Source: JBKHXU01 sp046565865
Lineage (GTDB): Bacteria; Pseudomonadota; Gammaproteobacteria; Acidiferrobacterales; Sulfurifustaceae
Reading direction: 5' to 3'
DNA length: 11,219 bases
Assembly: GCA_046565865.1 (NCBI GenBank)
Contig: JBKHXU010000023.1
Coordinates: 1 to 11,219, forward strand
Notes under the pieces: generated by a model
Told to the model about the DNA's origin: nothing
What the model saw: the letters and a program-made list of their open reading frames with translations, nothing else
Databases searched by the model: none
Shown: positions 6,401 through 11,219 of the stretch, one piece after another
Layout: each line of letters starts with the position of its first letter
How positions within the stretch are numbered: the stretch's first letter is position 1
Translations under genes and position numbers: made by a program

Positions 6401-6813
6401 TTGGCGAACACCTGTTTGAAATCGGCGAACGCCTTGAACTCAAGCGCGTTGCCGCTGGGATCGAGGAAGAACATCGTCGCCTGTTCACCCGGCTCGCCCT
6501 TGAATCGAATGTAGGGCTCGATGACGAATTTAATACCGGCGCTACGCACGCGCGCGGCCAACGCTTCCCACTGGGCAAGGGTCAGGATCACGCCGAAGTG
6601 GGGGATCGGCACGTCGTGGCCATCGACGGGATTGTGATTCACCGCGCGCTTCGCGTCGGGCGCGAGGTGCGCCACGATTTGATGACCGTACAAATCGAAA
6701 TCGATCCAGCGCTCGCTGGAGCGGCCCTCGTTGCAGCCGAGCACCCCGCCGTAGAACGCGCGCGCGGCGGCGAGGTCGTGCACCGGGAATGCGATGTGAA
6801 ATAAGTTCTGCAA
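6397..6813 (-). CDS. VOC-family (glyoxalase/bleomycin-resistance fold) protein
   Basis: The 138-residue protein has the paired beta-alpha-beta-beta-beta modules of the vicinal-oxygen-chelate fold: FHIAFPVHDLAAARAFYGGVLG (5-26) and the end motif FFLDPSGNALEFKAF (115-129). Candidate metal ligands are His6, His72 (PHFGVIL) and Glu125, as in VOC dioxygenases and glyoxalases. The substrate is not predictable; members close to this pattern are often annotated only as VOC family proteins. The apparent start is TTG at 6813, two bases from the msrB stop, because the conserved first strand begins at residue 4 and no ATG is available upstream in the right place. The stop overlaps the ilvA start. Co-transcription with msrB and ilvA is strongly suggested. 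Confidence 0.85.
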   Translation of the reverse strand: MQNLFHIAFPVHDLAAARAFYGGVLGCNEGRSSERWIDFDLYGHQIVAHLAPDAKRAVNHNPVDGHDVPIPHFGVILTLAQWEALAARVRSAGIKFVIEPYIRFKGEPGEQATMFFLDPSGNALEFKAFADFKQVFAK

Positions 6814-6814
6814 G

Positions 6815-7213
6815 CTACTTTTTGCGCTCGAGCTTCAACGCCGCGGAGTTGATGCAGTAGCGCAGGCCGGTCGGTTTCGGACCGTCGGGGAACACATGTC
6901 CGAGATGCGCGCCGCAGTTGGTGCACACGACCTCGGTGCGGCGCATGAAGAGACTGCGATCTTCCTCTTCCCCGACGTTGGCCGGATCAGCCGGCGCGTA
7001 GAAGCTTGGCCAGCCGGTTCCGGAATCGAACTTTGTGCTTGAATCGAACAACGCCGCGCCACAGCCGACGCAGCGGTACATGCCGGACTCCTTGCAGTCG
7101 TGATACTCGCCGGTGAAGGCGCGCTCGGTGCCTTTCTCGCGGGTGATGCGGTATTGCTCAGGCGTGAGCTGCTGGCGCCATTCCTGTTCCGATTTCTCGA
7201 TCTTCGGTTTCAT
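6815..7213 (-). CDS. msrB: Peptide-methionine (R)-S-oxide reductase MsrB
   Basis: MsrB reduces the R form of methionine sulfoxide in proteins, repairing oxidative damage with thioredoxin as electron donor. The 132-residue length is standard. All signatures are present: the zinc-binding pairs Cys48-x-x-Cys51 and Cys97-x-x-Cys100, the substrate-pocket motif KFDSGTGWPSF (61-71), GHVFPDGP (105-112) and the catalytic Cys120 in LRYCINSAAL. A well-placed AAGGAG ribosome binding site precedes the ATG at 7213. It is likely cytoplasmic, as there is no signal peptide. It opens the msrB-VOC-ilvA block; a palindromic repeat separates it from the upstream hydroxylase gene, so it may have its own promoter or be read through. 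Confidence 0.97.
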   Translation of the reverse strand: MKPKIEKSEQEWRQQLTPEQYRITREKGTERAFTGEYHDCKESGMYRCVGCGAALFDSSTKFDSGTGWPSFYAPADPANVGEEEDRSLFMRRTEVVCTNCGAHLGHVFPDGPKPTGLRYCINSAALKLERKK

Positions 7214-7235
7214 TGCGGCTCCTTATCCGATGCCC

Positions 7236-7308
7236 GTCATTGCGAGGAGCGAAGCGACGAAGCAATCTCATCGGCGTTTGGAGATTGCTTCGCTTCGCTC
7301 GCAATGAC
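7236..7308. repeat. Dispersed palindromic repeat (REP/MITE-like)
   Basis: The left arm at 7236-7269 begins GTCATTGCGAGGAGCGAAGC and ends GAAGCAATCTC. The right arm at 7281-7308 is its inverted counterpart (GAGATTGCTTCGC...GCAATGAC) with a few small insertions or deletions, around an 11-nt centre. Sequences of this GTCATTGCGAG...GAAGCAATCTC type are familiar as multicopy intergenic repeats in many bacterial genomes. It fills the only sizeable gap between the hydroxylase and msrB genes and could form a long hairpin in read-through RNA. Confidence 0.85.
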
Positions 7309-7317
7309 ACCTGACTG

Positions 7318-7995
7318 CTATATCTCGCCCCACATGCGCACCAGATTGACGTACGCAGTGTTGACGCGCTTGGTTTCCTCGGCCTCGGGCGCGCGCGCCA
7401 ACAACTGCTCGCGTGCGAGGTTCAATTCGTACAGCAACTCGCGCTTGGCCGGGTCGCGTATCAGGCTCTGCACCCAGGTCACCGCCACCAGGCGCTCGCC
7501 GCGCGTGACCGGATTGACGTGATGCAGACTCGACGCCGGATACAGCACGCCATCGCCGGCGGCGAACTTTACGTGTTGTTCGCCGAACGCGGTGCGTACC
7601 ACCAATTCGCCGCCGTCGTACGCCTCGGGTGGATTCAGAAAAATCGTGATCGCGATGTCGGAGCGATACGGCGTGCCGTCGGCGGCGCCCATGACCGGGT
7701 CGTCGACGTGATCGCCGTACTGCATCCCCGGCGTGTAGCGCGCGTAGTAGGGCGCCGCAACGCGCAGCGCCAACGCGCCGCTGCGGTACGTGGAATGGCG
7801 CACGAGGCTATTCATCACCAGCGCGTTGAGCTGTTCGATCTCGGCCGCATCGGCGGCCAGCTCTTGATTGTGCTTAACGCGTTTGGCCGCCGAACCCGCG
7901 GACAACTTGCCGTCGACGAAGCGGCCGCGTGCCAGCAACTCCTGTGTGCCGCGCAGTTGGTCGGGGGTGAGGACCGCGGGCAGGCGCAGCAGCAT
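7318..7995 (-). CDS. ybiX: PKHD-type Fe(II)/2-oxoglutarate hydroxylase (YbiX/PiuC family)
   Basis: The 225-residue protein is the usual length for the YbiX/PiuC family of prolyl-4-hydroxylase-like Fe(II)/2-oxoglutarate oxygenases, often linked to iron uptake or iron limitation. The iron ligands are His96 and Asp98 (YGDHVDDPVM) and distal His158 (SSLHHVNPVTRG), with Arg168 about ten residues later for 2-oxoglutarate. Family motifs LYPASSLHHVNPVTRG and WVQSLIRD are clear, as is the N-terminal GRFVDGKLSAG. The true substrate is unknown. The ATG at 7995 lies 3 nt after the TrpD2-like stop codon, implying coupling with that gene. No siderophore receptor gene is in view, so an iron-uptake role here is only a family-based guess. 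Confidence 0.92.
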   Translation of the reverse strand: MLLRLPAVLTPDQLRGTQELLARGRFVDGKLSAGSAAKRVKHNQELAADAAEIEQLNALVMNSLVRHSTYRSGALALRVAAPYYARYTPGMQYGDHVDDPVMGAADGTPYRSDIAITIFLNPPEAYDGGELVVRTAFGEQHVKFAAGDGVLYPASSLHHVNPVTRGERLVAVTWVQSLIRDPAKRELLYELNLAREQLLARAPEAEETKRVNTAYVNLVRMWGEI

Positions 7996-7998
7996 GGG

Positions 7999-9126
7999 TT
8001 ACGAGATGAGCCGCGCCCGCGCCTGGCCGTTGTCGAGTACTTGGCGTACGGCCTCGGCCGCCGCGGCCAGCGTGGCGTGACGCTGCAAGTGCCACAGACA
8101 CACGGCGCCTGCGGCGACGAGGCTGTCGCGCGCGGGTCCGGGCTTCCCGTCCAGCACTTCCATGCCGGTCTGCGCCGCGAGTTGCGCCGCCGCGGCGTGA
8201 TCGCGCACCAGGCCTAGGCCGTCGCTCGCCGTGTCTTCATGCACCACGGAATCGGGCAACGGCGTCGGGCGCTGCTGCGGTTCGATGCCGAGATCGGTCG
8301 GGCCGAACTCCACGTACTGCAACTCTTCGTCGCCGCGGTAATAGTAGAAGCGCGCCGTCTGGCGCAATGACGGGATCACGCCGCCTTCGACGCCGCGCAC
8401 GATGAGCGCCGAGTCGAAGCCGGCGGCGCGTGCGACGACACCGTAGATGCGCGGATACGGTTTGTGCACGTAGCCGGTCATGAGGTGCGTGCGCCGCCGC
8501 CCGCGGATCGGACCGACCTCGGTCTCGACGGTGGTGATCACCGGGCGCTTCACGATCTGTTTGCGGAAGCCGACCAGATTGTGCAGCGCCGGACAGAAAG
8601 CCTTCTGATCCACATACGACCAGCCGATGCGCGGATCGCCGAGCCGTGCCGCGGCATCGGCGGGCGACAGATCGACCGGCAGCCCCGCGGCTTGCAGCAC
8701 GTGTCGATGCGTGATGCCGAACTTCGGTCCCACGCGATCGAGCCCGTGCGATACCGCAGGCACGCCGCAGGCGGCGAGCACGGCGGGCAGGAACGGCGCG
8801 ACCGGCAGCGTGCGGTTGTAACCGTCGTACGGATCGGCAACGTCGAAGACCTCATCGACCGGCGCGGTGACGGTCGCGGTCGCCGCGCGAATCGCCTCGA
8901 GCACGCCGATGGTCTCGTCGTCGGTCTCGCGCTTCATACGCAGCGCAATGAGAAAGATAGCGGCTTGTACCGGGTCGGCCTTGCCCTCCAACACCATCTG
9001 CATGCCGACTCGCGCCTCGTCGCGCGAGATGTCTTTGCTCAACTCAGGGCCGGTGGCGACGCGCTGAATAATCGAGCGCATCAGCTCGGGGGATGGCTTA
9101 ACGGGTTCGGACGTGGCTTGTTCCAT
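7999..9126 (-). CDS. TrpD2/YbiB-like protein (anthranilate phosphoribosyltransferase fold, non-canonical)
   Basis: The 375-residue protein has the fold pattern of anthranilate phosphoribosyltransferase: an N-terminal helical domain (about 12-90) and a nucleoside phosphorylase-like alpha/beta domain after it. In true TrpD the PRPP-binding loop reads GTGGD; here that region is DPYDGYNRTLPVAPFLPAVL (98-117), then CGVPAVSHG. The YbiB/TrpD2 group likewise lacks GTGGD, and E. coli YbiB has been reported to bind nucleic acids rather than act in tryptophan synthesis. RGVEGGVIPSLRQTARFYYY (about 245-264) is another family landmark. No trp genes are nearby. The ATG at 9126 is chosen over one at 9171 because GAGGAAT precedes it and it avoids overlap with the Rieske gene, which ends 13 nt upstream. 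The biochemical role is open. Confidence 0.8.
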   Translation of the reverse strand: MEQATSEPVKPSPELMRSIIQRVATGPELSKDISRDEARVGMQMVLEGKADPVQAAIFLIALRMKRETDDETIGVLEAIRAATATVTAPVDEVFDVADPYDGYNRTLPVAPFLPAVLAACGVPAVSHGLDRVGPKFGITHRHVLQAAGLPVDLSPADAAARLGDPRIGWSYVDQKAFCPALHNLVGFRKQIVKRPVITTVETEVGPIRGRRRTHLMTGYVHKPYPRIYGVVARAAGFDSALIVRGVEGGVIPSLRQTARFYYYRGDEELQYVEFGPTDLGIEPQQRPTPLPDSVVHEDTASDGLGLVRDHAAAAQLAAQTGMEVLDGKPGPARDSLVAAGAVCLWHLQRHATLAAAAEAVRQVLDNGQARARLIS

Positions 9127-9139
9127 TACGATTCCTCGA

Positions 9140-9448
9140 CTACAGGCGCACGCAGATGCGTTCGCCATCAATTTTGACCGGATAGGTTTTCAAGTTTTCC
9201 TCCGCCGGTTCGTCCAGCACTTGGCCGGTGCGGACGTTGAAGCGGCTGCCGTGCAACGGACACTTGACCAAGTCGCCGTGCAGCGAACCGGTGGCGAGCG
9301 AGGCGTCCTCGTGGCTGCACGTATCTTGCGTCGCGAAATATTCGCCGGCCACGTTCACCAGCAGAATGCGTTCCTTACCGACGATGACACGCTTCATCTT
9401 ACCGGGTGGAAGCTCGTGGGTGTGGGCGACGGGAATGAATTCGGTCAT
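9140..9448 (-). CDS. Rieske-type [2Fe-2S] ferredoxin
   Basis: This 102-residue protein is a soluble single-domain Rieske protein. The cluster ligands are Cys44-Ser-His46 (DTCSHEDASL) and Cys63-Pro-Leu-His66 (VKCPLHGSRF). GSRFNVRTGQVLDEPAEENLKTYPV (67-91) matches the BphF/CarAc class of ferredoxins that carry electrons to ring-hydroxylating oxygenases; NirD, the nitrite reductase small subunit, is an alternative family but fits less well. There is no signal or membrane anchor, so it acts in the cytoplasm. No oxygenase alpha subunit or reductase lies in the window, so its partner is unknown. It is the first gene of a string that continues, 13 nt later, with the TrpD2-like gene. Confidence 0.92.
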   Translation of the reverse strand: MTEFIPVAHTHELPPGKMKRVIVGKERILLVNVAGEYFATQDTCSHEDASLATGSLHGDLVKCPLHGSRFNVRTGQVLDEPAEENLKTYPVKIDGERICVRL

Positions 9449-9472
9449 GGGAGTTTGAAGCCCTCACCCCAT

Positions 9473-9493
9473 CCCTCTCCCGGAGGGAGAGGG
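9473..9493. repeat. Short hairpin repeat of the CCCTCTCCC/GGGAGAGGG type
   Basis: CCCTCTCCC (9473-9481) and GGGAGAGGG (9485-9493) form a perfect 9-bp stem with a 3-nt loop, flanked by CCCTCACCCCA on the left. This pattern is familiar as a multicopy intergenic palindrome in many proteobacterial genomes. It lies in the 92-nt gap between the TauE-like stop and the Rieske start. There is no T-run on either side, so a classical intrinsic terminator is not supported. Confidence 0.75.
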
Positions 9494-9531
9494 GGAGTTG
9501 GGTCGCTGATGCGGTTCATAAGATTGGGTGG

Positions 9532-9537
9532 ATTATA
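9532..9537 (-). promoter_or_regulatory. Possible -10 element for the Rieske operon
   Basis: On the minus strand a perfect TATAAT lies at 9532-9537, about 85 nt before the Rieske ATG and just past the TauE-like stop codon. No convincing -35 hexamer is found 16-18 nt upstream, so this is only a candidate. If used, the palindromic repeat at 9473-9493 would lie in the 5' untranslated region. Confidence 0.35.
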
Positions 9538-9540
9538 ACT

Positions 9541-10296
9541 TCATACGGCACGAACGAGCAGGGATACGCCGCCGAGCAGGATCATCCATGTCACCACCTG
9601 GCGAAATAGCCGCTCGTTCACGCGAAAATGCAGGTGATTGCTGTACCACAACGTCACCGCGAGTACCGGTCCCGACACCAGCATCATCCAGGCGATATCG
9701 GGTGTGATCGTGCCCTGAACCACGTAGCCGCCGGCGCGAAACAGATTGAGCGCCAGAAAAAACGCGAGCGCGTAGTTGCGGATTTCGGTCTTGCCGCGCA
9801 CGGTGCCGAGCAGGCGCGTCATCGCGATCGGCCCGCTGATCCCGAAAAGCGCCTGCGACACACCGGCCAAGGTATCGAGCGTGCGCGCCGTTACGGGGCC
9901 GAGCCGAACATGATCGGGCATCGCGATCAGATACAACCCGAACACGGTGATCGCGAGCGCCAACGCGATCTCGAAAACTTTGAGCGGGGCCACGTAGAAG
10001 AGATACAACCCCGCGATCGATCCGATCACCGCGAACGCGAGCATGCCGGCCAGCATCCGCAACTCGACCGTGCGCGGCGAACGCGCGAGGCCGATGGTGG
10101 CGACCAGGATTTGCGGCAGGATGGAGTAGATCACCAGCGTCTTGCTGTCATAAACAAGACTCAAGATCGCGAGCATCAAAATGGTGCCGGCGAGGCCGAA
10201 TACGATCTCGATGGTGTAGGTGACGACACAGACGAGGATGAGCAAGGCGAGGGCGGCCACGGGCGTAACTGTAAAGAGCGCCCACGGGTGTGCCAA
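9541..10296 (-). CDS. TauE/SafE-family membrane permease (probable anion/sulfur-compound exporter)
   Basis: The 251-residue protein is strongly hydrophobic, with about seven to eight predicted membrane helices. It has the internally repeated motif of the TauE/SafE family: FGLAGTILMLAILSLVYD (33-50) in the first half and FGISGPIAMTRLLG (151-164) in the second. Members are proposed to export sulfite, sulfoacetate or related organosulfur anions, but many have no known substrate. A stop codon lies immediately upstream of the TTG at 10296, so the start is this TTG or a GTG 12 codons later; no strong ribosome binding site distinguishes them. The gene is divergent from the RND adaptor with a 97-nt gap. 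A link to the sulfur genes on the left is possible but not shown. Confidence 0.85.
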   Translation of the reverse strand: MAHPWALFTVTPVAALALLILVCVVTYTIEIVFGLAGTILMLAILSLVYDSKTLVIYSILPQILVATIGLARSPRTVELRMLAGMLAFAVIGSIAGLYLFYVAPLKVFEIALALAITVFGLYLIAMPDHVRLGPVTARTLDTLAGVSQALFGISGPIAMTRLLGTVRGKTEIRNYALAFFLALNLFRAGGYVVQGTITPDIAWMMLVSGPVLAVTLWYSNHLHFRVNERLFRQVVTWMILLGGVSLLVRAV

Positions 10297-10363
10297 CTAT
10301 CTCGGTTCCGCCGATCCCATCAACTTCGGTGTTCTCGTTCGCCGCCTGAGCACGGAACTTGAT

Positions 10364-10377
10364 TGACCGATCGGTCA
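10364..10377. promoter_or_regulatory. Perfect 14-bp palindrome, probable TetR-type operator
   Basis: TGACCGATCGGTCA is a perfect inverted repeat in the divergent gap, ending 16 nt before the adaptor ATG. Its size and position fit the operator of a TetR-family repressor, which commonly controls RND efflux operons. A weak promoter (TTGATT at 10359-10364, TAAAAC at 10382-10387, 17-nt spacing) would overlap it. The repressor gene is not in this window. Confidence 0.6.
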
Positions 10378-10393
10378 GTAGTAAAACGTGCAC

Positions 10394-11219
10394 ATGACAA
10401 CGACAACTCGACTGCGTGTCTTCATCGCCGCCCTCAGTGCGGTATCGCTAGTGGGCTGCGAGCCGGCGGCTCAACCCGGTCCACCGCCGGCACCGGAAGT
10501 GACAGTGGTGCCGATCAAGACCGAGGACGTCGAAGTCACGTACGAATATGTCGGCCAGACGGCGGGCTTCCGCGAGGTCGAAGTGCGGGCGCGCGCGACC
10601 GGCATCCTGCTGCAGGAAAACTTCAAAGAAGGCGCGCGCGTAGTACAGGGGCAGTCGCTGTTCACCATCGACCCGGCGCCGTACCAGGCGGCGGCCAATC
10701 GCGCCGAGGCCGACGTCGCCACGGCGGAGGCAAAGCTGGCGCAGGCGCAACGCGATTTGAAGCGCATCAAGCCGGTGTTCGAGGCCAACGCCATCAGCCG
10801 CAAGGAGTACGACGACGCGATATCGGTTGAGCAGATTGCGGCGGCCGAGGCGAAGGCGGCGAACGCGCGTTTGGCCGAGGCCAAGCTCAATCTCGCGTAC
10901 ACGCGCGTCGAGTCGCCGATCACCGGCGTCGCCGGGCGCGCGTTACGCTCAGCCGGGTCGCTCGTGTCCGGGCCGGATATTCTTCTCACCACGGTGACGC
11001 AGACCGATCCGATGTACGTCATTTTCGGCATTCCGGATCGCGATCGGTTGACGATTCGGCAAGAGGTGGACGACAAGCGCTTGGTGCTGCCGAAGAACGG
11101 CGAGTTTCGTGTTGACGTGAAACGCGCCGACGGTGGCATGTACGACAAAAGCGGCAAGCTCAACTTCACCGACGTGCGCGTGAATCCGCAGACCGGCACC
11201 AGCGAGGCGCGCACAGTGT
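10394..11219 (+). CDS. RND efflux periplasmic adaptor lipoprotein (partial, 3' end beyond window)
   Basis: The open frame runs from the ATG at 10394 to the window end without a stop (275 codons visible), against roughly 370-400 in full-length AcrA/MexE-type adaptors. Residues 1-22 form a lipoprotein signal ending in lipobox LVGC, with Cys22 as the lipidated residue. A beta-barrel strand (EVTVVPIKTEDVEVTYEYVG) and the lipoyl half-motif EVEVRARATGILL follow. A coiled-coil hairpin rich in Ala, Glu and Lys occupies about 97-165. The second lipoyl half is YTRVESPITGVAGR (169-182). The family bridges an inner-membrane RND pump and an outer-membrane channel, so a pump gene is expected just downstream. 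A GTG two codons earlier is an alternative start. The ribosome binding site is poor; a probable operator lies immediately upstream. Confidence 0.93.
   Translation, partial: MTTTTRLRVFIAALSAVSLVGCEPAAQPGPPPAPEVTVVPIKTEDVEVTYEYVGQTAGFREVEVRARATGILLQENFKEGARVVQGQSLFTIDPAPYQAAANRAEADVATAEAKLAQAQRDLKRIKPVFEANAISRKEYDDAISVEQIAAAEAKAANARLAEAKLNLAYTRVESPITGVAGRALRSAGSLVSGPDILLTTVTQTDPMYVIFGIPDRDRLTIRQEVDDKRLVLPKNGEFRVDVKRADGGMYDKSGKLNFTDVRVNPQTGTSEARTV

Noticed and set aside
7519..8217. 232-codon plus-strand frame across the hydroxylase/TrpD2-like junction
   Set aside because: It overlaps two well-supported minus-strand genes and shows no domain pattern.
9140..9448. Nitrite reductase small subunit NirD
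   Set aside because: The Cys-Pro-Leu-His and GSRFNVRTGQ context matches oxygenase-type Rieske ferredoxins, and no NirB gene is adjacent.
9473..9493. Intrinsic terminator
   Set aside because: The stem is good but no T-run follows on either strand; a dispersed repeat explains it better.
9628..10362. 244-codon plus-strand frame opposite the TauE/SafE gene
   Set aside because: It is extremely rich in Arg, His, Gln and Glu, the mirror image of a hydrophobic membrane-protein gene.
1..11219. CRISPR array to accompany the Cas6-like gene
   Set aside because: No series of direct repeats with regular spacers was seen anywhere; the only repeats are isolated palindromes.

Overview
The window is GC-rich (clearly above 55% by eye), tightly packed with genes, and looks like the chromosome of a gammaproteobacterium, most plausibly a sulfur-metabolising one. 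The lineage is inferred from a DsrC/TusE-family protein, a tandem-rhodanese sulfurtransferase, a TauE/SafE permease and the style of the gene neighbours. I see no rRNA, tRNA, CRISPR array, insertion sequence or phage gene.

Layout. (1) Positions 1-442 hold no convincing gene. They look like a regulatory or untranslated leader, with nested inverted repeats around 205-259 and a strikingly A+T-rich stretch at about 312-376. (2) Positions 443-4497 are one plus-strand gene string: Fe(II)/2-oxoglutarate dioxygenase (TauD/TfdA superfamily), a 66-residue unknown, a helical TPR-like unknown, an orphan Cas6-like RAMP protein, a DsrC/TusE homologue that lacks every cysteine (RspA type), a sulfurtransferase and a small secreted YHYH-motif protein. 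Gaps are mostly 1-32 nt, with overlaps or near-overlaps. (3) Positions 4501-9448 run on the minus strand. In transcription order they are: Rieske ferredoxin, TrpD2/YbiB-like protein, PKHD-type hydroxylase, a dispersed palindromic repeat, msrB, a VOC-fold protein, ilvA, and a separately promoted YqhA-family membrane protein. (4) At the right edge a TauE/SafE permease (minus) is divergent from an RND efflux adaptor lipoprotein (plus, cut by the window end). A perfect 14-bp palindrome lies just upstream of the adaptor.

How the genes may work together. The left string is the most interesting part: an RNA-binding-type RAMP fold (Cas6-like) with no CRISPR locus in view sits next to a sulfur-relay-family protein that cannot carry sulfur, with a dioxygenase and a sulfurtransferase nearby. 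This suggests a conserved but uncharacterised sulfur- or RNA-related regulatory module. The minus-strand genes msrB, VOC and ilvA form a coupled housekeeping/repair operon. The Rieske / TrpD2-like / hydroxylase trio forms a second iron-linked unit of unknown purpose.

All family assignments come from reading motifs. No database search was run.
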